This document shows, in pieces, positions 42,665 to 51,011 of a DNA stretch of 64,000 nucleotides (positions are counted from its first letter, which is position 1; each line of letters opens with the position of its first letter). This stretch comes from Thermus oshimai DSM 12092 (lineage in GTDB: Bacteria; Deinococcota; Deinococci; Deinococcales; Thermaceae). The notes beneath the pieces are model-generated. The model saw only the letters and a program-made list of their open reading frames with translations, was not told where the DNA came from and did no database searches. The stretch is from assembly GCF_000373145.1 (NCBI RefSeq), contig NZ_KB890603.1:297040-361039 (forward strand), read 5' to 3'. The translations under genes were made by a program, and so were the position numbers.

Positions 42665-43872
42665 GCGAAGCGCTTTTCTACGTAGTCCTCCACCAGGGCG
42701 ATGAACTCCTCCGCGATGCGCTCGCCCTTGAGGATGGTGAGGAGCTTGCCGTCGGCGTAGACCGGGGCCTTGGGCTCCTCGCCAGCCCCGGGAAGGGAGA
42801 TGCCGATGTGGGCGTGTTTGCTCTCTCCAGGGCCATTGACCACGCAGCCCATCACCGCCACCTTGAGCCCCTCCACCCCGGGGTACTTCCGCCGCCACTC
42901 CGGGAGCTTGGCCCGGAGGTGGCGGTTCACCTCTAAGGCCAGCTCCTGGAAGAAGGTGCTGGTGGTGCGGCCGCACCCCGGGCAGCTCGTGACCTCGGGG
43001 GCGAAGGTGCGGAGGCCCAGGGCCTGGAGGATCTCCTGAGCCACCTCCACCTCCTTGGTCCTGGGCTCCCCAGGGGCGGGGGTGAGGGAGACGCGGATGG
43101 TGTCCCCGATGCCCTCCAGGAGGAGGGGAGCCAAGGCGGCGGCGCTGGCCACGATGCCCTTCACCCCCATGCCCGCCTCCGTGAGGCCCAGGTGGAGGGG
43201 GGCTCGGGTTCTTTTGGCCAGCTCCCGGTAGGTCCAGAGGAGGTCTTTGGGCTTGGAGACCTTGGCGGAGAGGACGATCTTGTCCTCGGGGAGGCCGAGG
43301 GCTAGGGCGGCTTCATAGGAGCGCACCGCGCTCTCCACCAGGGCCTCGAGGACCACCTCCTCCGCGCTCTTGGGCTCGGGGCGCCGGGCGTTTTGGTCCA
43401 TGAGCTCGGTGAGGAGGGCGGGGTCCAGGCTTCCCCAGTTGGCCCCGATGCGGATGGGTTTCCCCAGGTCCTTGGCGATCCGGACCATCTCCCGGAAGTT
43501 CTCGTCCTTGTGGCTCCCCCGGCCCATGGTGCCCGGGTTGATGCGGAGCTTGTCCAGGGCCTGGGCCATCTCTGGGTATTTCCGCAGGAGGAGGTGGCCG
43601 TTGAAGTGGAAGTCCCCCACCAGGGGCACCTCCGCGCCCGCCTCCAGAAGGCGCCTTCGGATCTCGGGCACCGCCTTGGCCGCCTCCTCGTCGTTCACCG
43701 TGAGGCGGACGATCTCGCTGCCCGCCCGGTGGAGCTCCAGGATCTGGGCCACCGTGGCGGGGATGTCCGCGGTGGGGGTGTTGGTCATGGACTGCACGGC
43801 GATGGGATGGCCGCCCCCGATGGGGACCCGGCCCACCCAGACCGTGGGGGTCTTGCGCCTCATCCTTTCCAT
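42661..43872 (-). CDS. ispG: 4-hydroxy-3-methylbut-2-en-1-yl diphosphate synthase
   Basis: IspG (GcpE) reductively opens MEcPP in the non-mevalonate isoprenoid pathway using a [4Fe-4S] cluster. Visible are [34 protein letters not shown] and the cluster ligands CPGCGR (two Cys) and CVVNGPGES (third Cys and Glu), with the family's closing [11 protein letters not shown] chose ATG 43872 (403 aa) by likeness to the T. thermophilus protein. ATG 43863, three codons later, lies 7 nt after a TAGGAT box and may be the real leaderless start. Confidence 0.97.
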   Translation of the reverse strand: MERMRRKTPTVWVGRVPIGGGHPIAVQSMTNTPTADIPATVAQILELHRAGSEIVRLTVNDEEAAKAVPEIRRRLLEAGAEVPLVGDFHFNGHLLLRKYPEMAQALDKLRINPGTMGRGSHKDENFREMVRIAKDLGKPIRIGANWGSLDPALLTELMDQNARRPEPKSAEEVVLEALVESAVRSYEAALALGLPEDKIVLSAKVSKPKDLLWTYRELAKRTRAPLHLGLTEAGMGVKGIVASAAALAPLLLEGIGDTIRVSLTPAPGEPRTKEVEVAQEILQALGLRTFAPEVTSCPGCGRTTSTFFQELALEVNRHLRAKLPEWRRKYPGVEGLKVAVMGCVVNGPGESKHAHIGISLPGAGEEPKAPVYADGKLLTILKGERIAEEFIALVEDYVEKRFA

Positions 43873-43876
43873 CCTA
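43871..43876 (-). promoter_or_regulatory. -10 box of ispG
   Basis: On the minus strand TAGGAT is followed by 7 nt and ATG 43863; it overlaps the upstream ATG 43872. Confidence 0.45.
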
Positions 43877-43962
43877 CCCCGGGAAGCGGGGAAGACTGAA
43901 GTTTGGGCAGGCTTCCCCATGGGGTTGGGAAGAAACGGCCCGCCGGACCTTTCCTTAGGGGC

Positions 43963-44742
43963 TTAGAGCTCCATGCCCATGATGTGGTAGCCCGCGTCCA
44001 CGTAGACCACCTCCCCGGTGATCCCGCTCCCCAAGGGGGAGAGGAGGAAAAGCCCCAGGTTCCCCACCTCCTCCTGGGTCACGTTCCGCTTCAAGGGAGC
44101 TACTTGTTCCACCCGCTCGTACATCTTGGTGAAGCCGGGGATGCTCCTTGCGGCCACGGTGCGCACCGGCCCTGCGGAGATGGCGTTCACCCGCACCCCC
44201 TTGGGCCCAAGCTCGTAGGCCAGGTAGCGGACGCTGGCCTCGAGGGCCGCCTTGGCGATGGCCATGACGTTGTACTTGGGCACCACCTTCTCGCTGGCGT
44301 AGTAGGTGAGGGTGACGAGGCCCCCCCCTTCCCGGAAAAGCGCCTCCGCCCGCTTGGCCACCGCCACCAGGGAGTAGGCGGAGACCTCGAGGGCGAGAAG
44401 CCAGTCCTCCCGCCTGGTGTCCAGGTACCGCCCCTCCATGGCCTCCCTGGGGGCGAAGGCGATGGCGTGGACCAGGTAGTCCAGGTGCCCCCAGGCCTCC
44501 TTAAGCCCCCCGAAGAGGGCGTCCAGCTCCGCGTCCTGGGTCACGTCCGCCTGGAAGAGGAGGGCCCCCCCGAGCTCCTCCGCAAGCTTTTCCGCCTCGG
44601 GGCGGATCCTCTCCCCCTGATAGCTTAGGGCCAGCTCGGCCCCCGCCTCCTTGAGCTTCTTGGCGATGGCAAAGCCCAGGCTCCGCTGGTTGGTGACCCC
44701 CATGACGAGGGCTTTCTTGCCCGAAAGGTCCACGGTGAGCAT
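43963..44742 (-). CDS. fabI: Enoyl-[acyl-carrier-protein] reductase (NADH), FabI
   Basis: FabI performs the last reduction in each fatty-acid elongation cycle. The 259-residue Rossmann protein has the divergent SDR pattern of FabI: GVTNQRSLGFAIAKKL (NADH loop), ADVTQDAELDAL, and the catalytic Tyr/Lys in YYASEKVVPKYNVMAIAKA with the FabI-type six-residue spacing. SAGPVRTVAARSIPGF is the flexible substrate loop that binds triclosan-type inhibitors. A perfect TATAAT lies 6 nt before the ATG. Confidence 0.97.
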   Translation of the reverse strand: MLTVDLSGKKALVMGVTNQRSLGFAIAKKLKEAGAELALSYQGERIRPEAEKLAEELGGALLFQADVTQDAELDALFGGLKEAWGHLDYLVHAIAFAPREAMEGRYLDTRREDWLLALEVSAYSLVAVAKRAEALFREGGGLVTLTYYASEKVVPKYNVMAIAKAALEASVRYLAYELGPKGVRVNAISAGPVRTVAARSIPGFTKMYERVEQVAPLKRNVTQEEVGNLGLFLLSPLGSGITGEVVYVDAGYHIMGMEL

Positions 44743-44748
44743 GGGGGG

Positions 44749-44768
44749 ATTATACCCGGGCGTAGAAT
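44749..44768. promoter_or_regulatory. Divergent -10 boxes of fabI (minus) and the DinB gene (plus)
   Basis: The 35-bp gap between start codons holds TATAAT for fabI (44749-44754 on the minus strand, 6 nt from its ATG) and TAGAAT for the DinB gene (44763-44768, 9 nt from its ATG). Only 8 bp separate the two boxes, so each -35 region lies within the other gene. Confidence 0.75.
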
Positions 44769-44777
44769 GGGGGCATC

Positions 44778-45305
44778 ATGGTGAACCTGGAAGCCTACGG
44801 CTCCTGGGAGGAAGCCTTGGGCCGGCTTGGGGAAAGCCGGAGGGCACTCCTCGCCCTTTTAGAAGAGGCCCCTTCTTCCTGGCTTGCCCGCCCCTTGCGG
44901 GAAGGGGCCTGGACCCCTTTGATGGTGACGGAGCACATCGCCCTGGTGGAGGACTCCACCGCCCGCGTCCTCCGCCGGCTTCGGCGGGTGCGCCTGGGGG
45001 AGGCCCTGCCCCCGCCCCCAGCGGTGCGGGGGGAGTTCAAGGACGGCAAGCCCCAGGCCCCAGAAGGGGTTAGGCCCAAGGGGGGCTTGGGGCTAGGGGA
45101 GGTCCTGGCCCTTCTGGAAAGGGCTAGGGCCTTCCTCCTGGAGGAGGCGGCCCAGGCCGACCCCCACCACCCCGCCGCCTTCCCCCACCCCTTCTTTGGA
45201 GAGCTCACCGCCTTGGGCTGGCTCCGGGCCGCGGCCTACCACGAGGCCCACCACCTGGGCCAGCTCCAGGAGGGTCTAAAGGGGCTACGGTCTAGCACGC
45301 CATAA
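44778..45305 (+). CDS. DinB-superfamily (DUF664-like) metal-binding protein
   Basis: The 175-residue four-helix protein has the three-His pattern of the DinB superfamily: one His in TPLMVTEHIALVED (about 53) and a C-terminal YHEAHHLGQLQ (about 153-163). Such proteins bind a divalent metal and often act as thiol S-transferases for bacillithiol or mycothiol or in damage responses; which applies here cannot be told. It starts at ATG 44778. No terminator is visible after it; the following 120 bp are unusually AT-rich. Confidence 0.82.
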   Translation: MVNLEAYGSWEEALGRLGESRRALLALLEEAPSSWLARPLREGAWTPLMVTEHIALVEDSTARVLRRLRRVRLGEALPPPPAVRGEFKDGKPQAPEGVRPKGGLGLGEVLALLERARAFLLEEAAQADPHHPAAFPHPFFGELTALGWLRAAAYHEAHHLGQLQEGLKGLRSSTP

Positions 45306-45347
45306 ACCGCCTAATAAAGGTATGCAGGCTTTTGGGTAAACCAAGGC

Positions 45348-45377
45348 TTGCATCAAAAAAGGAGGGTAGAGTATAGT
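45348..45377 (+). promoter_or_regulatory. Promoter of the Fn3 lipoprotein gene
   Basis: TTGCAT (45348-45353), an 18-bp spacer and TATAGT (45372-45377) form a clear promoter in an AT-rich gap. A second -10-like TAGAAT (45390-45395) sits between ACCCC and GGGGT arms, a possible operator. Confidence 0.6.
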
Positions 45378-45424
45378 ATTTCCAACCCCTAGAATGGGGT
45401 ACCTAAATGTACGGAGGTCAGCCT

Positions 45425-46181
45425 ATGAAGAACAAGGCGCTGATGGTGGGTCTTCTTGTAGGCTTGGGGGGGCCTTCTGGCCTCCTGTGGGGGTGGTGGG
45501 GGGCCTGTGAACGACGCCTCCGTGGGCACCTACAACTACGGGGGTAGCACCCCGGGTCTAGCGGTGATCTTCTCCGGTGTCTTCAACGCCGTTTCTTCCC
45601 CGGACGGGCAGGAACTTAGGGTGAAGGATGCCCAGGGGAATGTTGTCCTTCGGTGCCGATATTTTGATCAAGCAGGGCCGTTGACCCGAGTCCATTTCGA
45701 TTCGAGAATCTCCCCTCAAGCCGGAACCTATACGGTGGAGGTGGACCTACCCGGAGGTGGGACCTTCACCAAGGTGGTGCAGGTCAATCCTTCGCAAATC
45801 CTTCCTCAACCCGGCTCTGTGAACCTCACCGCTACCCAGAACACGGCCACCATCACCTGGAATCCTGTCCAGGGGGCTCAGAGTTATTTCGCAGAAATTT
45901 GGCAGGTAGACAACAACGGTAACCTTTTGACGTTTGTGGCTGGTCAGTACACTACTGGTACAAGCATGCAGTTTTCCACCCTTGACCTAGCTCCAGAACA
46001 GGCCTATCGGGCTCGGGTTTTTGCATTCAATGCTGACGCTACCCGCCGGCCCACCACGGTTCCCGCGCAGTTTAGCATTTCCCAGCGCCTAAGCTCCGCC
46101 TTTACCGTGACCTCCCTCGGCACCCTCCAGCTCCTAGACCTACCTCAGGGGGACGGGGTGGACGGGGGCGGCCAGCACTAA
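45425..46181 (+). pseudogene. Fibronectin type III lipoprotein, frameshifted in a 7-G run within the signal peptide
   Basis: ACGGAGGT and ATG 45425 start MKNKALMVGLLVGLGG; after seven G (45466-45472) the frame runs into nonsense. Removing one G restores a signal peptide with a perfect lipobox, LLASC, then five Gly and the long downstream frame (to 46181). The mature part has an N-terminal beta-rich domain and one Fn3 domain (GSVNLTATQNTATITWNPVQ, LAPEQAYRARVFAF). Base composition is lower in GC than its neighbours. It may be a sequencing error, a true null, or a phase-variable or slippage-read surface lipoprotein. Confidence 0.75.
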
Positions 46182-46197
46182 GGGCAGCTGAACCCTG

Positions 46198-46228
46198 GGG
46201 CGGGCCTTAAGGCCCGCCCTTTTCCTTT
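46198..46228 (+). terminator. Terminator after the Fn3 lipoprotein gene
   Basis: GGGCGGGCC (46198-46206), loop TTAA, GGCCCGCCC (46211-46219) and TTTTCCTTT make a textbook intrinsic terminator. The loop TTA is also the stop codon of the convergent glutaredoxin gene. Confidence 0.9.
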
Positions 46229-46467
46229 CGGTACTCCTCTAGAAAGGCGTTCAGCGCCGCCGGGGAAACCCCCCGGATGGCCCGCCTTTTCCCTTCCCAC
46301 TCCACCACCACCCCGGCGGTGGGGCTTCCCACCAGGGCCTCCACCACCTTGGCCGCTTCCAGGTCTTCCCGCACGTTCACGAAGGTGTAGGGCACCCCCT
46401 TCTGCGCCAGGAACATCTTGACGATCTCGCAGGGACCGCAGCCGGGCACGCCGTAGACCCGCACCAT
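46207..46467 (-). CDS. Glutaredoxin-like / NrdH-type thiol redox protein
   Basis: The 86-residue protein has the thioredoxin-fold layout of small glutaredoxins: VRVYGVPGCGPCEIVKMFL with a CGPC redox pair (about 9-12), the conserved cis-Pro region SPTAGVVVEW and a C-terminal helix. The start is ATG 46467; the frame is open further upstream but reads into the divergent zapE gene. It is likely a cytoplasmic disulfide reductase. A TACCCT box 8 nt before the ATG suggests a leaderless transcript. Confidence 0.88.
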   Translation of the reverse strand: MVRVYGVPGCGPCEIVKMFLAQKGVPYTFVNVREDLEAAKVVEALVGSPTAGVVVEWEGKRRAIRGVSPAALNAFLEEYRKEKGGP

Positions 46468-46516
46468 ACCCCCATAGGGTAGCATGGGCGCCTTCCTGCG
46501 TCCAGGAAGGAACGGG

Positions 46517-46522
46517 TAAAGT
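46517..46522 (+). promoter_or_regulatory. -10 box of zapE
   Basis: TAAAGT is followed by 6 nt and ATG 46529. Confidence 0.5.
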
Positions 46523-46528
46523 AGCCCC

Positions 46529-47500
46529 ATGCGCCTGGTGGACCGCCACCCTGAGGTGGACCTGGACCTTCTCCTCAAGGGCTTCGTCCCCCCGCCCCGC
46601 TTTGGGGGGGCCACCTTTGACCGCTACCGTCCGGACCCCCGCTACCCTTCCCAGGCCCTGGCCAAGGAGCGCCTGCGACGCTGGGTCCACGACCGCCCCA
46701 AGGGGCTTTTCCGGCCCCGCCTCCCCGGGCCCCAGGGGGTCTATCTGGACGGGGGCTTCGGGGTGGGGAAGACCCACCTCCTGGTGGCGGCCTACCTCGA
46801 GGCCCCCGGCCCCAAGGCCTTCCTCACCTTTGAGGAGCTCACCTACGCCCTGGGCCTCATGGGCCTGAGGGAAGGCGCCCGGCGCTTCGCCGCCCTCCGC
46901 TACCTCTTCATCGACGAGTTTGAGCTGGACGACCCCGGCAACGCCCAGATGGCCACCCACTTCCTGGCCCTGGTCATGGACCGGGGGGTGCGGGTGGCCA
47001 CCACCTCCAACACCCCCCCAGGGGCCTTAGGGGAAGGGCGATTCAACGCCGAGCAGTTCCGCCACCAGATCCAAAGCCTCGCCCGCCGCTTCGCCGTGGA
47101 GCGGATAGAGGGGGAGGACTTCCGCCACCGCGACCCCGGCCGCCTCCCCCGCCCCTTGGAGGAGGGAACCCTACTTGGGCTTTTTCAGAAAGACCCCAGG
47201 CGAAAGAGCCTGGACGCCTTTCCCGAGCTCCTCGCCCACCTCCGGGCCCTCCACCCCATCCGCTACCGCTACCTCTTCCAGGGCTTGGAGGTGGTCTACC
47301 TCACGGGCCTCGCCCCCATAGGGGACCAGAACGACGCCCTGCGCTTCGTGCACTTCCTGGACCAGCTCTATAACCTGGGCCTGGAGCTCCGGCTTTCCGG
47401 GGTACCCTTAGAGGCCCTTTTCCCCGAAACCTACCGCCACGGCCCCTTCGCCAAGAAGTACGGGCGGGCGCTCTCGCGGCTGGCCGAGCTTTTGGGGTAG
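46529..47500 (+). CDS. zapE: AFG1/ZapE-family ATPase
   Basis: The 323-residue AAA-like ATPase has Walker A GGFGVGKTHLL (about 75-85), Walker B YLFIDEFELDDPGNA (about 130-144) and sensor TTSNTPP, as in ZapE (cell-division associated in E. coli) and mitochondrial AFG1. The usual C-terminal segment is present (LGLFQKDPRR, DFRHRDPG). It starts at ATG 46529 in a leaderless arrangement. It ends exactly at the -10 box of the next small gene. Confidence 0.9.
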   Translation: MRLVDRHPEVDLDLLLKGFVPPPRFGGATFDRYRPDPRYPSQALAKERLRRWVHDRPKGLFRPRLPGPQGVYLDGGFGVGKTHLLVAAYLEAPGPKAFLTFEELTYALGLMGLREGARRFAALRYLFIDEFELDDPGNAQMATHFLALVMDRGVRVATTSNTPPGALGEGRFNAEQFRHQIQSLARRFAVERIEGEDFRHRDPGRLPRPLEEGTLLGLFQKDPRRKSLDAFPELLAHLRALHPIRYRYLFQGLEVVYLTGLAPIGDQNDALRFVHFLDQLYNLGLELRLSGVPLEALFPETYRHGPFAKKYGRALSRLAELLG

Positions 47501-47503
47501 CAT
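47498..47503 (+). promoter_or_regulatory. -10 box of the small acidic protein gene / deoB
   Basis: TAGCAT overlaps the zapE stop and is followed by 6 nt and ATG 47510. Confidence 0.55.
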
Positions 47504-47509
47504 GGGGCC

Positions 47510-47761
47510 ATGGACCTAGCAGAGAGGCTCGGCGAGCTGGCCCAGGCCCTCTCCCAGGCCAGCGCCGCGGTGGGGGTGCTGGAGGCCATAGAGGAGGTCT
47601 TGGACGAGTACGAGGACGGGGAGCTTTCCCTGGAGGAGGCTATGGAGGAGATCCAGGGGCTGGTGGAGGAGTTCCAGGCCATCCGGGCCCTCTCGGAGAT
47701 GACCCCGGAGGAGATCATGGCCATGGCCCAGGAGGAGGAGGACGAGGGGCTTAGGTCCTGA
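47510..47761 (+). CDS. Small acidic helical protein (83 aa)
   Basis: The protein is almost entirely helical and very acidic, with long stretches of Glu/Asp/Leu ([36 protein letters not shown]). No family is recognised. The -10 box 6 nt upstream and the one-base overlap with deoB (TGATG) argue that it is a real gene co-expressed with deoB. It could be a binding partner or an anti-factor. Confidence 0.75.
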   Translation: MDLAERLGELAQALSQASAAVGVLEAIEEVLDEYEDGELSLEEAMEEIQGLVEEFQAIRALSEMTPEEIMAMAQEEEDEGLRS

Positions 47762-48903
47762 TGAAGGTCATTGCCCTGGTTCTGGACTCCGTGGGGCTCG
47801 GCTACCTCCCGGACGCCCCCCTTTTCGGGGACGAGGGGGCGGACACCCTGGACCACACCCTCCTGAAGACCGGGGTGGAGCTTCCCCACTTGGCCTCTTT
47901 GGGCCTCGGCTGGGTGCCCGGGGTGCACACCCTGCCCCGCCCAAAGCCCCAGGGGGCCTTTGGCCGCATGCGGGAGGTGAACCCGGGCAAGGACACCACC
48001 ACCGGCCACTTTGAGTTCGTGGGGGTCCACCTGGAAAGGCCCTTCCGCACCTACCCCGAGGGCTTCCCGGAAGAGCTCCTTAGGGCCTGGGCCGAGGCCG
48101 CAGGGGTAGGGGGGTGGCTCCTGAACCGCCCCTACTCCGGCACCGAGGCCATCAAGGACTACGGGGAGGCCCACCTGAAGACCGGCTTCCCCATCGTCTA
48201 CACCTCCGCGGACAGCGTCTTCCAGGTGGCGGCGCACGTGGAGGTGATCCCGCCGGAGGAGCTTTACCGCATCTCGGAGGTGGCCCGGGCGCTCCTTAGG
48301 GGGGAGCACCAGGTGGCCCGGGTCATCGCCCGGCCCTTTGCCGGGAGCCCAGGGGCCTTTTACCGCCGGGAGGACCTCCGGCGGGACTTCGCCCTGGAGC
48401 CCCCCAGGAACGTCCTGGACCTCCTCGTGGAGGGGGGCCTCGAGGTCATCGGGGTGGGGAAGATCCCCGACATCTACGCCCACCGGGGCTTCACCCGCGA
48501 GGTGAAGACGGCGGACAACAAGGACGGCCTGGAGAAGACCCTGGCCCTCATGAAAGAGCCCTTCCGGGGCCTCCTCTTCACCAACCTGGTGGACTTTGAC
48601 GCCAAGTACGGCCACCGGCGCGACCCCCAGGGCTACGCCCGGGCCCTAAAGGAGCTTGACGCCTTCCTGCCCAGGCTCCTCGAGGCCCTGGGCCCAGAGG
48701 ACCACCTCTTTCTGGTCTCCGACCACGGCAACGACCCCACCTTCTTCGGCACGGACCACACCCGGGAGTACGGGATGCTCCTCTGGGTGGGGCCGGGGGT
48801 GGAGGGGGACCTGGGCACCCGGGAGACCTTCGCCGACCTGGGGGCCACCTGGGCCCGGCTTTTTGGCCTTTCCTGGGACGGCCCTGGGAAAAGCCTGGTC
48901 TAG
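47761..48903 (+). CDS. deoB: Phosphopentomutase
   Basis: DeoB converts ribose-1- to ribose-5-phosphate in nucleoside breakdown. The 380-residue member of the alkaline-phosphatase superfamily has its two-manganese site spread over [13 protein letters not shown] (Asp about 8), the phosphorylated Thr in [13 protein letters not shown] (about 80), [32 protein letters not shown] and the usual end. It starts within the stop of the small acidic gene. No nucleoside phosphorylase is in the window. Confidence 0.96.
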   Translation: MKVIALVLDSVGLGYLPDAPLFGDEGADTLDHTLLKTGVELPHLASLGLGWVPGVHTLPRPKPQGAFGRMREVNPGKDTTTGHFEFVGVHLERPFRTYPEGFPEELLRAWAEAAGVGGWLLNRPYSGTEAIKDYGEAHLKTGFPIVYTSADSVFQVAAHVEVIPPEELYRISEVARALLRGEHQVARVIARPFAGSPGAFYRREDLRRDFALEPPRNVLDLLVEGGLEVIGVGKIPDIYAHRGFTREVKTADNKDGLEKTLALMKEPFRGLLFTNLVDFDAKYGHRRDPQGYARALKELDAFLPRLLEALGPEDHLFLVSDHGNDPTFFGTDHTREYGMLLWVGPGVEGDLGTRETFADLGATWARLFGLSWDGPGKSLV

Positions 48904-48905
48904 CC

Positions 48906-49619
48906 ATGCCCGTGACCTGGCGCGACCTCCTGGACATCTTCCTGGTGGCCCTCCTCCTCTACACCCTCTACCGGCTCATGGTGGGCACCCGGGCCCTCAA
49001 CCTGGTCCGGGGGGTTTTGGTCTACCTCCTGGTCTGGTTTATCGCAAGCCTCCTTGGGCTTTCCACCCTCTCCTGGCTTCTGGGGAACGCGGCCACCCTG
49101 GGGGCCTTCGCCCTCATCGTGGTCTTCCAGCCCGAGCTAAGGGCCTTCTTGGAGCGGCTTGGGCGGGGGCAGCGCTTTTCCTCAGGCCCCTTGGCCCTGG
49201 AAGAGCTCCTCCTCGGCCTCTCCCGGCTTTCGGAAAAGCGCCGGGGGGCCCTCATCGCCCTAGAGAGACGCACCCCCTTGGGGGAGTACGCGGTGAGCGG
49301 GGAGATCCTGGACGCCCGGCTTTCCGCCCGGCTTCTGGAAACGCTTTTTTACCCCGGCACCCCCCTCCACGACGGGGGGGCCATCCTCCGGGGGGAGCGG
49401 CTTTTCGCTGCGGGGTGCGTCTTCCCCATCTCCGAAAGCCAGATCGGCCTGGGCACCCGGCACCGGGCCGCCCTGGGCCTGTCCGAGGTTTCGGACGCTC
49501 TGGTCATCGTGGTAAGCGAGGAGACGGGGGCCATCCGGGTGGCCGAGGGGGGGCGGCTTTCCCCGCCTTTGAGCCTCGAGGCCCTGCGGGAGCGGCTCAA
49601 GGGGGTGGCCCGTGCGTGA
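48906..49619 (+). CDS. cdaA: Diadenylate cyclase CdaA (c-di-AMP synthase)
   Basis: CdaA makes the second messenger c-di-AMP from two ATP. The 237 residues comprise three membrane helices (about 8-25, 30-50, 55-72), a short linker and the DAC domain (about 90-220). The substrate motifs read TPLHDGGAIL, where most enzymes have DGA, and GTRHRAALGLSE (intact RHR). It lies 2 bp after deoB and overlaps cdaR by 8 bp, the conserved cdaA-cdaR pair; glmM, often third, is absent here. Confidence 0.93.
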   Translation: MPVTWRDLLDIFLVALLLYTLYRLMVGTRALNLVRGVLVYLLVWFIASLLGLSTLSWLLGNAATLGAFALIVVFQPELRAFLERLGRGQRFSSGPLALEELLLGLSRLSEKRRGALIALERRTPLGEYAVSGEILDARLSARLLETLFYPGTPLHDGGAILRGERLFAAGCVFPISESQIGLGTRHRAALGLSEVSDALVIVVSEETGAIRVAEGGRLSPPLSLEALRERLKGVARA

Positions 49620-50430
49620 GCTCCTCGGCTTCCTCCTCGCCCTGCTGGCTGCGGTGTTGATCTGGAACTCCATCAGGGAGAGGGCCCCGGTGGTGGAGCG
49701 GGCCCTTTCCGTGCCCCTCACCGTGGTGGGGCTTTCCCCGGAGCAGGTGGCCGAGGGGGTGCCCAAGGAGGTCCTCCTCCGCCTGCGGGGCCCCGCCCCC
49801 CTGGTGGAGGGGGCCTCCCCGCCGGTTTCCGCTTACCTGGACCTCTCCGGGACGGAGGGGGGCTTCGCCCGGGAGGTGCGGGTGGCCGTGCCCCAGGGGG
49901 TGGAGGTGCTGGAGGTGCGCCCGGCCCGGGTGGAGGGCCGGGTGGAGGCCATCCTGGAACGCCAGCTTCCCGTGGAGGTCCTGGCCCAGGGGGCCTGGGT
50001 GGTGGTGGAGCCCCTCCTGGTCCAGGCCCGGGGGCCCAGGAGCCAGGTGGAGGCCGCGGTGGCCGCGGTGGGCCTGGACCTGGGGGGGGAGACGGTCCCC
50101 CTCACCGCCTTCGGTCCCGAAGGCCCCCTCCCTGGGGTGACCCTGATCCCGGGGTCGGTGCGGGTCCTGGAAAGGCGGGAGGCCCTTTTCCTGAAGGAGG
50201 TGCCGGTGGTCTTCCGGCCCCCTTCGGGCCTCAAGGTGCAGGACTTCACCCCTAGAAGGGTGCGGGTGGTGGGGCCCAAGGAGGCCCTAGAGGGCCTGGA
50301 GGAGGTGGAGGCCCTGCCCCCAGGGGGCTTCCGGCCGGGGGAGGTGGAGGGCCCCTGGACCCTCCGCCTGCCCGCTGGGGTCTACCCGGTGGGGGGTGTG
50401 GTGGGAAGGGTGCGGCTTGCGCTAGAATGA
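49612..50430 (+). CDS. cdaR: CdaR, YbbR-domain regulator of CdaA
   Basis: The 272-residue protein has one N-terminal membrane helix (about 3-19) and extracytoplasmic beta-rich YbbR repeats (about 35-110, 112-190, 195-272). The repeat pattern recurs as PLTVVGLSPEQVAEG, LPVEVLAQGAWVVVEP and VPVVFRPPSGLKVQ. CdaR modulates the diadenylate cyclase across the membrane. It starts at GTG 49612 within cdaA. The -10 box of def lies in its last codons. Confidence 0.9.
   Translation: MRELLGFLLALLAAVLIWNSIRERAPVVERALSVPLTVVGLSPEQVAEGVPKEVLLRLRGPAPLVEGASPPVSAYLDLSGTEGGFAREVRVAVPQGVEVLEVRPARVEGRVEAILERQLPVEVLAQGAWVVVEPLLVQARGPRSQVEAAVAAVGLDLGGETVPLTAFGPEGPLPGVTLIPGSVRVLERREALFLKEVPVVFRPPSGLKVQDFTPRRVRVVGPKEALEGLEEVEALPPGGFRPGEVEGPWTLRLPAGVYPVGGVVGRVRLALE
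50423..50428 (+). promoter_or_regulatory. -10 box of def
   Basis: TAGAAT overlaps the end of cdaR and is 7 nt before ATG 50436. It favours this start over ATG 50427, which lies inside the box. Confidence 0.6.
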
Positions 50431-50435
50431 ACCGG

Positions 50436-51011
50436 ATGATCTACCCCATCCGCCTCTACGGGGACCCGGTCCTGCGCAAAAAGGCCCGGCCGGTGGAGGA
50501 TTTCACCCGGGTGAAGCGCCTGGCGGAGGACATGCTGGAAACCATGTTTGAGGCCCGGGGCGTGGGCCTTGCCGCCCCCCAGATCGGGCTTTCGGAGCGC
50601 CTTTTCGTGGCGGTGGAGTACGCGGACGAGCCCGAGGAGGAGGAAAGGCCCCTACGGGACCTGGTGCGCCGGGTCTACGTGGTGGCGAACCCGGTGATCA
50701 CCCACCGGGAGGGCCTGGTGGAGGGCACGGAGGGGTGCCTTTCCCTGCCCGGCCTTTACTCCGAAGAGGTGCCCCGGGCGGAGCGCATCCGGGTGGAGTA
50801 CCAGGACGAGGAGGGGGAAAAGCGCGCGCTGGAGCTGGAGGGGTACATGGCCCGGGTCTTCCAGCACGAGATAGACCACCTGGAGGGGGTCCTCTTCTTT
50901 GAGCGCCTCCCTAAGCCCAAGCGGGAGGCCTTCCTGGAGGAGAACCGCGCGGAGCTTGCCCGCTTCCAGAGGGAGGCCAGGGCCTTCCTAAAGGAGCTTG
51001 CCGGGCGATGA
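50436..51011 (+). CDS. def: Peptide deformylase
   Basis: Def removes the formyl group from new proteins. The 191 residues hold the three metal-site motifs: GVGLAAPQIGL (about 44-54), EGCLSLPG (Cys ligand, about 99-106) and QHEIDHLEG (two His and the catalytic Glu, about 144-152). The start at ATG 50436 (MIYPIRLYGDP) fits both the -10 spacing and the known T. thermophilus N terminus; ATG 50427 is three codons earlier. It overlaps fmt by 4 bp. Confidence 0.96.
   Translation: MIYPIRLYGDPVLRKKARPVEDFTRVKRLAEDMLETMFEARGVGLAAPQIGLSERLFVAVEYADEPEEEERPLRDLVRRVYVVANPVITHREGLVEGTEGCLSLPGLYSEEVPRAERIRVEYQDEEGEKRALELEGYMARVFQHEIDHLEGVLFFERLPKPKREAFLEENRAELARFQREARAFLKELAGR

Noticed and set aside
42665..42976. 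N-terminal extension of Tgt
   Set aside because: This stretch is the opposite-frame shadow of ispG; the known Tgt N terminus and the ATGA overlap fix the start at 42664.
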